Shown here: piece by piece, positions 7,261-15,942 of the stretch
Numbering within the stretch: the stretch's first letter is position 1
Layout: every line of letters begins with the position of its first letter
Assembly: GCA_017405785.1 (NCBI GenBank)
Contig: JAFQZR010000001.1
Coordinates: forward strand, 124,001 to 188,000
Length of the DNA: 64,000 bases
Reading direction: 5' to 3'
Source: Erysipelotrichaceae bacterium
Lineage (GTDB): Bacteria; Bacillota_I; Bacilli_A; Erysipelotrichales; Erysipelotrichaceae
Position numbers and translations under genes: made by a program
Notes under the pieces: model-generated
What the model was told of the DNA's origin: nothing
Seen by the model: only the letters and a program-made list of their open reading frames with translations
Databases searched by the model: none

Positions 7261-8419
7261 GTTTCTCATAGAATACCTTACCGTTTATGACTGTCTTTAA
7301 TACCTGATAGTCATCGTCCATCAGGATCAGGTCACTCTTTCTGCCGACTTCGATCTTGCCTCTGTCGCTTATTCTCAGGCATTTTGCCGGGTTTTCCGTA
7401 AACAGACTGCCTACTTCTTCTCTCGTTAAACCGACCTTCTGGTGGGCTGCTTTCATGATCTGGTTGCATGTCATGTTTCCGGAGAGAATGTGTCCGTCCG
7501 TACGCCAGTTGAACCCGTCTCTGGTTACGACTTTAGTACCGTCAGCCAGAATGTTATCACCGTCAGGCAGGCCTGAAACACTTGACAGGTCAGTAATACC
7601 ATAGCAGTTTTCAATTCCCTTTGTTTTAATAACCAGCTTGACCCAGGCCGGATTGACATGGAACCCATCCATGGTGATCTGTGCCTTGATTCTGTCATCC
7701 AGCATGATTCCGACTACCGCATTTGACTTGCGGTGATGCATCGGTTCATAGCCGTTGAAAATATGGGAACAGGTAGCCAGACCGTGGTCAGCGGCTTCGA
7801 TCATCTGTTCAGCCGTACACTTGGTATATCCGGCTTCAGGAATGACACCCTTGGAAACGACATAATCCATCCATTCCAGAGCTCCTTCCATCTCCGGAGC
7901 CACACAGATAAAACCGACATCAGAATAATCACCGCTGGTCAGAAAATCCGAATGTTCCTTTGTAGGCAGAGGATACTCTCCACCCTCTTCAATGTATCTG
8001 TCCAAAGTAAGATACGTACCTTCAAAGTGGAACTTCAGCAGATCAGCACCCTCAAGCGTACTTCTGATGGATCTGACGTGTCTTACCGCCTCCGCTTCTT
8101 CCCGGAAATTGGTCAGATCCATAGCCAGAGTCGGGAATACCGTGGTTACACCTGTTTCCGGCAGCTTCCTGGCCAGATATCTGACCTGCTCATCACGGCT
8201 GCCCGAACTGTCTGTACGGGTCTCATGGCCGAAACTGCGCATGAAACCGCCATGGCAATGGGCATCAATTACACCCGCATACAGATAAGCACCTTTGGCA
8301 TCGATTACTTCATCATCCTGCAGATCATTACCTATCTCCAGAATCTGTTTTTCATTGAACTTTACTTCCGTATCATGAAACTGACCGTCAATGAATACCT
8401 TTGCGTTCTTAATTAACAT
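7256..8419 (-). CDS. NagA-like N-acetylglucosamine-6-phosphate deacetylase, copy 1
   Basis: A 387-residue amidohydrolase. Metal ligands of the NagA family are in place: the HxH pair His54/His56 in IDAHCHGG, Glu133 in HFEGTYL, His219 in SHIFN, His254 in DGFHV and the catalytic Asp277 in ITDLSS. NagA removes acetate from GlcNAc-6-P in the cytoplasm. The DLSSxSGLP block differs from the usual DA-type block, so it belongs to a divergent branch and may act on another N-acylated sugar phosphate. It overlaps the stop of the paralogue upstream by seven bases. No nagB lies nearby. Confidence 0.82.
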   Translation of the reverse strand: MLIKNAKVFIDGQFHDTEVKFNEKQILEIGNDLQDDEVIDAKGAYLYAGVIDAHCHGGFMRSFGHETRTDSSGSRDEQVRYLARKLPETGVTTVFPTLAMDLTNFREEAEAVRHVRSIRSTLEGADLLKFHFEGTYLTLDRYIEEGGEYPLPTKEHSDFLTSGDYSDVGFICVAPEMEGALEWMDYVVSKGVIPEAGYTKCTAEQMIEAADHGLATCSHIFNGYEPMHHRKSNAVVGIMLDDRIKAQITMDGFHVNPAWVKLVIKTKGIENCYGITDLSSVSGLPDGDNILADGTKVVTRDGFNWRTDGHILSGNMTCNQIMKAAHQKVGLTREEVGSLFTENPAKCLRISDRGKIEVGRKSDLILMDDDYQVLKTVINGKVFYEKQ

Positions 8420-9600
8420 AACTGTTCTCCCAGGTATACAACCTTTCCCTTTAATATTGTCTTAATTACATTATACTCATCATCCATTATGACAAAATCA
8501 CTTCGGCGTCCTACTTCTATTTTACCTCTGTCCTTTATACCCAGACATCCGGCAACGTTTTCCGTGAAAATGGATCCTACTTCTTCCTTAGTCAGTCCGA
8601 CCAGATTGCGGGCCTTGTACATTATCTGATCCATGGTATTGTTACCGCTTTGGATCGTACCCTTTTCATCCCTGATGAACCCGTCTTTGGCAATAATGAT
8701 CCTGCCGTTTTCCAGATAATGAATTCCTTCCGGCAGTCCTGAATGGGATGACAGGTCGGTAAGTCCGTAGATATTGTCAAGTCCCTTGACCTTGATCAGG
8801 AATCTGCACCAGTAAGGTGAGACATGATATGAGTCCAGAGTCAGCTGACACTTGATTCTGTCATCGATCATGATGCCCACATCTGGCCCGTCAATGCGGT
8901 GATGCATCGGTTCAAAGCTGTTGAACATGTGCGTGGTCTGATCCAGTCCCCTGTCGGCTGCCCGGGTAATGGTCGAGGCTGAAGCCTTGGTATAACCTGC
9001 TTCGGCATGAACATCTGTTTCAGAACATAACCACTCCAGATATTCCATTGACCCTTCCATTTCCGGAGCTATTCCAATCAAGCAGACATCGCTTAGATCA
9101 TTATCTGTCATAGCCAGGGTATGTTCCCTGGATGGCAATGTATCGTGGTTATGCATGAATGAAGAATGATGCTGAGGATTCTGATAAGCTCCTTCAAAAT
9201 GGAACATGAACGGATCGGCACCTTCTACATCCTTTCTGATCTCTCTGATCAGCCTGACACATTCAACATACTCATCAACAGTCAAATCACCTATGGTCGG
9301 CATGATGCTGGTGACACCGTTTTCCAATACCTTGCGGCAGATATAGCGGGCCTGCCGTTCAGGCTCACCGTATTTCTCCCAGGTTTCCTTTTTGACATTG
9401 GCCTGGAAGCTGCGCATGAAACCGCCGTGAATATGGCAGTCAATTATACCGGCATAAAGATCTTTACCTTCAGCATCGATGACTTCTTCACCTTCGGTAT
9501 CAAGGTCTTTCCCTATCTTAAGGATCTGTTTTTCATCAAAAAGAACATCACTTTGTTCAAACTTCCCGTTTCGGAAAATATTGGCATTTTTAATTATCAT
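8413..9600 (-). CDS. NagA-like N-acetylglucosamine-6-phosphate deacetylase, copy 2
   Basis: A 395-residue paralogue of the next gene, with the same catalytic set: His56/His58 in IDCHIHGG, Glu in HFEGAYQ, His in THMFN and SYHV, and Asp in LTDLSSHSGLPEG. The two proteins are alike along their full length, for example HGGFMRSF, APEMEG and EVGSIFTEN/EVGSLFTEN, so they arose by tandem duplication. An AAAGGA site precedes the ATG. Only the two genes share the transcript, which ends at the terminator near 7240. Different residues in the substrate loops suggest related but distinct substrates. Confidence 0.82.
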   Translation of the reverse strand: MIIKNANIFRNGKFEQSDVLFDEKQILKIGKDLDTEGEEVIDAEGKDLYAGIIDCHIHGGFMRSFQANVKKETWEKYGEPERQARYICRKVLENGVTSIMPTIGDLTVDEYVECVRLIREIRKDVEGADPFMFHFEGAYQNPQHHSSFMHNHDTLPSREHTLAMTDNDLSDVCLIGIAPEMEGSMEYLEWLCSETDVHAEAGYTKASASTITRAADRGLDQTTHMFNSFEPMHHRIDGPDVGIMIDDRIKCQLTLDSYHVSPYWCRFLIKVKGLDNIYGLTDLSSHSGLPEGIHYLENGRIIIAKDGFIRDEKGTIQSGNNTMDQIMYKARNLVGLTKEEVGSIFTENVAGCLGIKDRGKIEVGRRSDFVIMDDEYNVIKTILKGKVVYLGEQLC

Positions 9601-9702
9601 AGTCGCTATCCTTTTTCTTCATTATAGAAAAAGAATCTGGCGAAAAAAAGCCTAATGACTTTTACCCTGTGCTAGAATATCTGTATAGGACGAGGACATA
9701 CA

Positions 9703-10914
9703 ATGAGCGAAGTAAAAAAACACAGACTGAGAAGATTTGACGGTAAGACCGTAAGTCTCACTGCTATTGACGGTAACATATTTGAAGGAATATGTGAGTA
9801 CAACAGCCGTGATTACAATTATCATGAATTCGGTTACGATGAAGACGGACTGCAGATGGTCAACTTCCTTTTCATCAACAGTAACATTGTCAAGATCAAA
9901 TCTCTGGAGGATGTTGAAGGTCCTTACGGACATTTCAGCGCCCCATATGGGACTTTGGAGGAAATGAATCTGACAGATGATATTGATCTGCTTGAAGACT
10001 GGTATGACGAAGGTGATGATATCGAAGTGTTCCGCATGCTTAACTGTCTGGAAGACCACCTGGTCAGAAACGACAGAAAACGGGAGATCATTGATGTATT
10101 AAGGAAACTGCATAAGGTCAATGCTTCCCCGGCTGTAAAAGCCAGGATCGCCGACATTCTTTATCCTGTTGACTACTATGCTCAGATCTTCCGCCGCAAG
10201 TCCTTCCATATCTTCAAGGATACGGGAGAAATCTCAGATGAAGATCTCAGAGAGCTGAAACTTTTCATTACCACTGTTACTCCTCTTTATCCTGAAATAA
10301 GAACAGAAATCACTGTTGTCCCGCAGAGTGAAACAACCTGTAAGCGCGGGCGGCAGTACTGCATCACGTTTTACAGTGAACCGAAAGAAGGTTATCTGCG
10401 TAACATCGGCTACATCGGTGAACAGATCGATCTTTATTTAACTCAGCACAATATAGGAGCTTTATGGTTCGGCATCGGCAAGCCTGAAGAACCGTCACCA
10501 CAGGGTATGGAATACGTGATCATGATCGCCATTTCCGCCATGGCTGAGGATAAATTCCGCAAGGACATGTTCAAGGCCAAAAGAAAATCTCTTGAAGAGA
10601 TCTGGAGCGGTGATACTCTGAATGTTGCGGAAATTGTCCGCTTTACACCAAGTGCCTGCAACACCCAGCCTTGGATCACGGAAAATAACGGTAATGAGCT
10701 GACTGTTTACCGCTATAAGAAACCGGGTAAAAGAGGCATCATGCCGGCGGCAGCTGTCCAGTTCTATAACCGCATCGACATGGGCATCTATCTGTTCATG
10801 CTGGAAACATGTCTCAAACACGAAGGTTACCGATTTGAAAGAACACTGTTTGAAGACGACGGTTCTGAAAACGAAAAAACACTCACTGCCAAATATCAGA
10901 TAAAGAAAGCATAA
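9703..10914 (+). CDS. Fusion of an LSm-like domain and a nitroreductase-family domain
   Basis: A 403-residue two-part protein. Residues 5-70 resemble an Sm-like beta barrel (DGKTVSLTAIDGNIFEGICEY and INSNIVKIKSLE). Residues 75-160 are an acidic, mostly helical linker. From about 163 on it resembles the TM1586-type nitroreductases: RRKSFHIFK at the flavin-site start, a duplicated half and SACNTQPWITENN near residue 315. Such enzymes bind FMN and reduce small molecules. Joining an LSm-like module to a flavin enzyme is unusual; both domain calls rest on motif reading only. A GAGG site precedes the ATG. Confidence 0.65.
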   Translation: MSEVKKHRLRRFDGKTVSLTAIDGNIFEGICEYNSRDYNYHEFGYDEDGLQMVNFLFINSNIVKIKSLEDVEGPYGHFSAPYGTLEEMNLTDDIDLLEDWYDEGDDIEVFRMLNCLEDHLVRNDRKREIIDVLRKLHKVNASPAVKARIADILYPVDYYAQIFRRKSFHIFKDTGEISDEDLRELKLFITTVTPLYPEIRTEITVVPQSETTCKRGRQYCITFYSEPKEGYLRNIGYIGEQIDLYLTQHNIGALWFGIGKPEEPSPQGMEYVIMIAISAMAEDKFRKDMFKAKRKSLEEIWSGDTLNVAEIVRFTPSACNTQPWITENNGNELTVYRYKKPGKRGIMPAAAVQFYNRIDMGIYLFMLETCLKHEGYRFERTLFEDDGSENEKTLTAKYQIKKA

Positions 10915-10917
10915 ATA

Positions 10918-10941
10918 AAGAATACCCGCGCAGGTATTCTT
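10918..10941. terminator. Bidirectional terminator
   Basis: Perfect 9-base-pair stem AAGAATACC / GGTATTCTT with a six-base loop, flanked by A/T runs. It separates two convergent genes. Confidence 0.85.
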
Positions 10942-10947
10942 TTTACG

Positions 10948-12444
10948 TTATGACTGTTTTACCAACACGCCGCAGGCAGGAGGCAGTGTATCTTTTATTT
11001 CTGCCGAACTGATGATCTTCTTACCGGTGAAGGCATACTCCCTGTCAGAGAAATTGACGATCAGGCGGTATCTGCCACGCTCGAAGGTCAGCACTCTTCC
11101 ACTTTCCATTATTCCCCACTCTGAATCTGTCAGATCTTTAATCTTCTTTCTTAAGGAAATCAGTTCACAGATGAAATGATACAACGATTCAGGATCTTTT
11201 TGTGCCGATTCAGCAGATAATGTATTCTCCCGGACAAAAGGCAGATAAGTCTTTCCTTCTGTATGAGAAAATCCGTGATAAGGTTCCTCATCAGTCCAGA
11301 CCATAGGCAGACGGGTTCCCGTACGCTGATATCCACCGTCAACGGAATCAATATGGTCTGTCTTCATTTCTATCTCATCGCCATAGAGCACAAACGGAAT
11401 GCCAGGTAAGGTAAATAGCATCAGATAGAACAGCTTAAGCTGTGATCTGTTGAGATAGTTGGCTATTCTCCAGGTATCGTGGTTGCCGCTGATAAGCGCC
11501 AGATAACCTTTCTGCTTTTCCGCTTCCCGGAATCTTTCCCTCATGTCCTTTAACATGAACTGCATGTCCATGCCGCCGTTGATGATAGCAGTGCCTCTGG
11601 TGGAGTAGTTGCTGCGGAACAGACGGTGATAGAAGTTATCCCAGTGATCAAGGACGAAGTCAGCGTCAAATCCGGCTTCCAGAGACTGGTTAGGCGCCGA
11701 CCATTCACTGACAAAGAAAGCGTCTGGATATTCTTTTCTGATCCTGCGGAACATCCACCTCCACACTTCTCCGGTGGCCTTCTTGTCATCGTCGTTTTTG
11801 ACCAGTGAATCAGCCATGTCCACACGGAAGCCGTCTGCCCCGTTGCTTAACCAGAATCTCATGACATTCAGCATGTAATTACGGGCGGCAAAAGTTCTTT
11901 CATCCTTATATGACATCTGCCATGAAGGATAGTCTATTCTCTTGAAGCCGTAGTTGAAGGCTGGCTGATGAGCAAAAAAGTTGACCATGTAACAGCCGTT
12001 ACGTTGATACATACCGGAGATAAGTCTTAAACCCGGTTCCAGATTCCAGACATTGTCATTCCAGATGAACAGATCGCTGTTTTCATTACGCTGCGGTTCC
12101 CGGCTTTTCAGGAAATCTTTATTTAAGAAGGAAGCATGTCCGGCAACCAGATCGCACAGGATCTTAATCCCCTTTTCATGAGCTTTCTGACATAATTCAC
12201 GGAAATCATCCATGGTTCCGAAACGGGGATCAACATCAAAGAAATCCTCAACGTCATAACCGCCGTCTTTGAACGGTGACAGATAGAACGGATTGAGCCA
12301 GATGGCGTTGAAACCCATGTTCCGGATATAATCTAGTTTCTCAATTATGCCCTTAAGATCACCGACACCGTCATCATTACTATCACGGAAAGAAGTCGGA
12401 TAGATTTCATATACGATCAGATTACGGAATGATTTCTTGCTCAT
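10948..12444 (-). CDS. GH13 alpha-glucosidase/alpha-amylase family enzyme
   Basis: A 498-residue cytoplasmic GH13 enzyme without signal peptide. The conserved regions are all present: YEIYPTSFRDSNDDGVGDL at the start, DLVAGH (region I), GFRVDMADS with the nucleophile Asp (region II), FVSEWS with the acid/base Glu (region III) and ISGNHDT (region IV). The DxNxDGxGDL motif is typical of oligo-1,6-glucosidase-like and related enzymes that bind calcium there. It probably hydrolyses imported alpha-glucosides. Linkage specificity cannot be fixed. An AAGAGG site precedes the ATG. Confidence 0.88.
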   Translation of the reverse strand: MSKKSFRNLIVYEIYPTSFRDSNDDGVGDLKGIIEKLDYIRNMGFNAIWLNPFYLSPFKDGGYDVEDFFDVDPRFGTMDDFRELCQKAHEKGIKILCDLVAGHASFLNKDFLKSREPQRNENSDLFIWNDNVWNLEPGLRLISGMYQRNGCYMVNFFAHQPAFNYGFKRIDYPSWQMSYKDERTFAARNYMLNVMRFWLSNGADGFRVDMADSLVKNDDDKKATGEVWRWMFRRIRKEYPDAFFVSEWSAPNQSLEAGFDADFVLDHWDNFYHRLFRSNYSTRGTAIINGGMDMQFMLKDMRERFREAEKQKGYLALISGNHDTWRIANYLNRSQLKLFYLMLFTLPGIPFVLYGDEIEMKTDHIDSVDGGYQRTGTRLPMVWTDEEPYHGFSHTEGKTYLPFVRENTLSAESAQKDPESLYHFICELISLRKKIKDLTDSEWGIMESGRVLTFERGRYRLIVNFSDREYAFTGKKIISSAEIKDTLPPACGVLVKQS

Positions 12445-12496
12445 GATAAAAGCCTCTTTTCTTTACTATATTGTAACATAACCGGAGACGGTCTAT

Positions 12497-13414
12497 TTAC
12501 TGCCAGTTGTGTGTCTTTATGAACTGCCATACCTCATCAGCAGTCGGTATACCGCTTCTGCCGCCGATCTTGGTGCACTTGAGAGCTGCCGTTGCGGAAG
12601 CGAACCTGATGCATTCTTCGATGCTGAAACCTTTGTAATATCCATATACGAAGGCGCCATGGAAGACATCACCGGCACCGGTAGTATCCGCAACATCAAC
12701 CTTATAAGCATCAAAATACCTGATTTCATTATCGATCAAAGCAGCACATCCCTTATCACCCAGAGTGGTGATCAGAACCTTCATGCCATACTTCGACAGT
12801 TCACGCATGTTTTCTTCCAGTGTCTTTTTACCGCATACTTTGGCCGGATAATCAGCACTGGTAATCACAATCTCACATAACGGTAATAATCTGCAGCCGT
12901 TCTTGATCTCTCTGTCACCACGGCAGGCATCATAGGAAACCGTAACACCCTTTTCTCTGGCATATCGGGCAATACGGATATCGTCTTCATAATGACCGCC
13001 ATCGATATGGAGTATTTCAGCATTGTCAATCAGCTGTTTTCTGATATCGGTAAGTTCTATTGCCGGAGTGTTTTCCTTATTAGCCAGGAATGTTCGAGAG
13101 CCGGTTTTACTGTTAATAAGCACATAGGAAACCGTGTTGACATAACCCGGCAACATTTCCACACCGTCAACGTTGATTCCTTCATCGATAAGTCCCTGTA
13201 GTATCTTTCTGCCGGTATCATCATCACCTAGATTACCGAAGAAAGCACAGTTAACTCCCAGACGTGATACGGCAGCCATGGCTGTGGCAGTCATGCCTCC
13301 GCCCTGAGTCTTCTGTTCAATTACTCCCGCTGCTTCGTCCTCTACCGGAAAGTTAGTAAGCTTCAGCAGAATATCATATACGGCAGTTCCGGTTCCTACT
13401 ACTGGTATCTTCAT
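12497..13414 (-). CDS. PfkB/ribokinase-family sugar kinase
   Basis: A 305-residue carbohydrate kinase of the PfkB family. The N-terminal glycine motif (TQGGGMTATAMAAVSRLG, near residues 36-53) and the C-terminal anion-hole motif DTTGAGDVFHGAFVYG with the catalytic Asp (near residues 245-260) are intact. It would phosphorylate a sugar or nucleoside with ATP in the cytoplasm. It precedes the GH13 gene on the same strand by 52 bases and may be cotranscribed with it. Substrate unknown; ketohexokinase-like or ribokinase-like readings are both possible. Confidence 0.85.
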   Translation of the reverse strand: MKIPVVGTGTAVYDILLKLTNFPVEDEAAGVIEQKTQGGGMTATAMAAVSRLGVNCAFFGNLGDDDTGRKILQGLIDEGINVDGVEMLPGYVNTVSYVLINSKTGSRTFLANKENTPAIELTDIRKQLIDNAEILHIDGGHYEDDIRIARYAREKGVTVSYDACRGDREIKNGCRLLPLCEIVITSADYPAKVCGKKTLEENMRELSKYGMKVLITTLGDKGCAALIDNEIRYFDAYKVDVADTTGAGDVFHGAFVYGYYKGFSIEECIRFASATAALKCTKIGGRSGIPTADEVWQFIKTHNWQ

Positions 13415-13512
13415 TTAAATCACTCCCTGTTACCATATTAGCACAAATAATGGTTCACTGAGGTGTTTAGTAAGGCGGTATTGTTATATACTTGTAGTGT
13501 GAGGTTATAAAC

Positions 13513-14079
13513 ATGAAAAAGTACTGTCTGAAAGTTGCCGGATTAAAGAGAGAACTGCCGTTTGTGGACATTAATGAAGAACTTGCTTTTGCCAGCTTCG
13601 TGGTCATTTCCGATACCGAACTTGTCAGTGCGGCTGGGAAACTGCTGGCTGAAAAGATCGGTGAGTGCGATGCGATAGTCACCGCAGAAGCCAAGGGCAT
13701 TGCCTTAAGCTATGAGATCAGCAGACAATTGGGTCACAAAAACTTCATCGTAGCCCGCAAATCAGAAAAGAGCTACATGAAAGATACGATTGAAACATCA
13801 GTCAAGTCCATTACCACCATTTCCAAACAGCATCTCTACCTGGATGGCAGTGACATTGAAAAAATCAGAGGCAGAAAAGTTTGCCTTATTGATGACGTTG
13901 TTTCCACCGGCCAGTCTCTGGCTGCCCTGGAAGAACTGGTCATCAAAGCCGGAGCGGATGTAGTGCGGAAAGCCTGCATCCTGGCTGAAGGAGAAGCTGC
14001 AGACAGAAGTGATATCATTTACCTGGAGAAACTGCCTTTATTCCGTAAGGTATCCCAGGGAGAATATGAGGTGATATAA
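13513..14079 (+). CDS. Adenine/xanthine-type phosphoribosyltransferase
   Basis: A 188-residue type I phosphoribosyltransferase. The PRPP-binding motif VCLIDDVVSTGQSL is near residues 122-135, and AEAKGIALSYEISRQLG matches the adenine/xanthine PRTase branch. It would salvage a purine base to its nucleotide. It overlaps the next gene by one base (TAATG), and the two genes after it perform the last steps of IMP synthesis, so the operon joins salvage and de novo purine steps. A GTGAGG site precedes the ATG. Base specificity is not certain. Confidence 0.78.
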   Translation: MKKYCLKVAGLKRELPFVDINEELAFASFVVISDTELVSAAGKLLAEKIGECDAIVTAEAKGIALSYEISRQLGHKNFIVARKSEKSYMKDTIETSVKSITTISKQHLYLDGSDIEKIRGRKVCLIDDVVSTGQSLAALEELVIKAGADVVRKACILAEGEAADRSDIIYLEKLPLFRKVSQGEYEVI

Positions 14080-14744
14080 TGACAGACATCTTTGAGTATT
14101 TATCAGATAACGCCTATCCGGGCCGCGGCATCATAGCCGGACACTATAATGGCGAATGCGTCATTGCCTATTTCATCATGGGCCGCAGTGCCAACTCCCG
14201 TAACCGCATCTTTGCCAGAGAAGACGGCATGATCGTTACCAGAGCCTTCGATGAATCAAAGGTTACCGACCCTTCCCTGATCATCTATCATGCTTTCAAT
14301 AAAGTCAATGATAGTCTGGTCATTACCAACGGTGCCCAGACAGATGCCATCTGCCGGTCCATTAAAGAAGGAAAAAACATGGCCAAGGCTCTGAAAACCT
14401 GGGAATATGAACCTGATGCACCTAACTATACCCCTCGCATTTCAGCCGTACTGACAGAAAAGACATGTCAGATTTCAATACTGAAGAATGAAAACGGCAG
14501 ATGTCTCAGAAAGTATTATCATTACAAGGCAGCAGATGGTATTGCCCATTTCATTTCAACCTATGACCATGACGGTAATCCGCTTCCGTCTTTCTCACAG
14601 AAACCAATAAAACTTATAATCAATGAAGATATCGAAGAATTTGCTCATCATCTGTACAACAGCCTGAACTATGATAACAAGATCAGTCTGTATGTCAGAT
14701 TCGGCGACAGAGATATTATCCTTAACAAGAACGAAGGTGACTGA
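14079..14744 (+). CDS. PurO-like IMP cyclohydrolase
   Basis: A 221-residue protein resembling the archaeal-type IMP cyclohydrolase PurO: YPGRGIIAGHYNGECVIAYF at residues 13-32, MGRSANSRNRIF with the family arginines, TNGAQTDAI and PNYTPRISAVL. PurO closes the FAICAR ring to give IMP, the step done by the N-terminal domain of bifunctional PurH in most bacteria. The next gene encodes only the PurH transformylase domain, so the pair would replace one PurH. Some Bacillota are known to use this split arrangement. Two bases separate it from the next gene. Confidence 0.8.
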   Translation: MTDIFEYLSDNAYPGRGIIAGHYNGECVIAYFIMGRSANSRNRIFAREDGMIVTRAFDESKVTDPSLIIYHAFNKVNDSLVITNGAQTDAICRSIKEGKNMAKALKTWEYEPDAPNYTPRISAVLTEKTCQISILKNENGRCLRKYYHYKAADGIAHFISTYDHDGNPLPSFSQKPIKLIINEDIEEFAHHLYNSLNYDNKISLYVRFGDRDIILNKNEGD

Positions 14745-14746
14745 AA

Positions 14747-15931
14747 ATGAAGGAAATACAGCTTAAATACGGTTGCAATCCCAACCAGAAACCTTCCCGC
14801 ATATATCTGGAAGACGGCAGTGAACTCCCTCTTGAGGTTTTAAGCGGCCGTCCGGGATATATCAACTTCCTGGATGCTCTTAACGGCTGGCAATTAGTCA
14901 GGGAACTGAAGGAAGCCCTTGGCATACCAGCTGCTGCCAGCTTCAAGCACGTTTCACCGGCCGGAGCTGCCATCGGACTCAAGCTCAGTGAAAAGCAGAA
15001 AAAAGCCTTCTTTGTCGATGACATTGAAGGACTTGATGATTCTCCTTTGGCCTGTGCTTATGCCCGTGCCAGAGGCACTGACCGCTTAAGTTCCTACGGT
15101 GACTTCATTGCCCTGTCAGATACCTGCGATGTCACTACTGCCAGACTGATCAGAAGAGAAGTCTCAGACGGAGTCATCGCACCTGGTTATGATGAAGAAG
15201 CCCTGGCTATTCTACGTCTGAAGAAAAACGGCAATTATAACATCATAAAGATCGATCCTGACTATAACTGCCGGGAAATTGAAACCAAACAGGTATTCGG
15301 TATTACCTTTGAGCAGAAACATAATGACTTCAAGATCAATGAGGAATTATTAAAAGACATTGTTACTGAGAATAAGGTATTTACACCGGAAGCCGTTAGA
15401 GATCTTATCGTAGCATTAATAACTCTTAAATATACTCAGTCAAATTCAGTTGTCTTTGCCTATGACGGACAGACAACCGGTGTCGGTGCCGGACAGCAGT
15501 CCCGAATCCACTGTACCCGCTTGGCCGGGACAAAGAATGACACCTGGTTTATGCGTCAGCATGACAAGGTTCTGAATCTTCCTTTCAGGGCTGATCTCAG
15601 CCGTGCGGAAAGAGACAACGTCATTGACGGCTACATCAATCAAAATGAAAGCGATGTTACAGCCCCGGAAAACTGGACCAAGTATTTCACGGAAAGACCT
15701 GAACCTTTAAGTGTACGGGAAATCAGGGAATTCCTTGACTCATTAGACAATGTATCCCTGGGTTCCGATGCCTTCTTCCCTTTCGGAGATAATATTGAAC
15801 GAGCTCATAACAGCGGTGTCCGTTATGTAGCCCAGCCGGGAGGCTCGATCAGAGATGACAATGTCATCGCAACCTGTGATCAATACGGAATAGTAATGTG
15901 CTTTACCCACATGAGACTGTTCCATCATTAA
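14747..15931 (+). CDS. Stand-alone AICAR transformylase (PurH C-terminal domain)
   Basis: A 394-residue protein that holds only the AICAR formyltransferase part of PurH. It begins directly with KYGCNPNQKPS, the usual start of the domain, and carries SFKHVSPAGAA with the catalytic Lys-His pair near residues 66-67, ACAYARARGTD, GVGAGQQSR and FFPFGDNIERA. The reaction adds a formyl group from 10-formyltetrahydrofolate to AICAR. The upstream PurO-like gene would complete IMP synthesis. The missing N-terminal cyclohydrolase domain is not a truncation artefact, since the gene has its own start two bases after its neighbour. Confidence 0.88.
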   Translation: MKEIQLKYGCNPNQKPSRIYLEDGSELPLEVLSGRPGYINFLDALNGWQLVRELKEALGIPAAASFKHVSPAGAAIGLKLSEKQKKAFFVDDIEGLDDSPLACAYARARGTDRLSSYGDFIALSDTCDVTTARLIRREVSDGVIAPGYDEEALAILRLKKNGNYNIIKIDPDYNCREIETKQVFGITFEQKHNDFKINEELLKDIVTENKVFTPEAVRDLIVALITLKYTQSNSVVFAYDGQTTGVGAGQQSRIHCTRLAGTKNDTWFMRQHDKVLNLPFRADLSRAERDNVIDGYINQNESDVTAPENWTKYFTERPEPLSVREIREFLDSLDNVSLGSDAFFPFGDNIERAHNSGVRYVAQPGGSIRDDNVIATCDQYGIVMCFTHMRLFHH

Positions 15932-15942
15932 AAGAGAAAAAC

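Noticed and set aside
7733-8416. Long plus-strand frame of 227 codons within the first NagA-like gene
   Set aside because: It is antisense to a gene with all catalytic residues, and it has no promoter or ribosome site.
15898-15942. Earlier start for the YjbR/EVE-like gene
   Set aside because: It would lie inside the AICAR transformylase coding end, without a ribosome site; the ATG after the stop is preferred.
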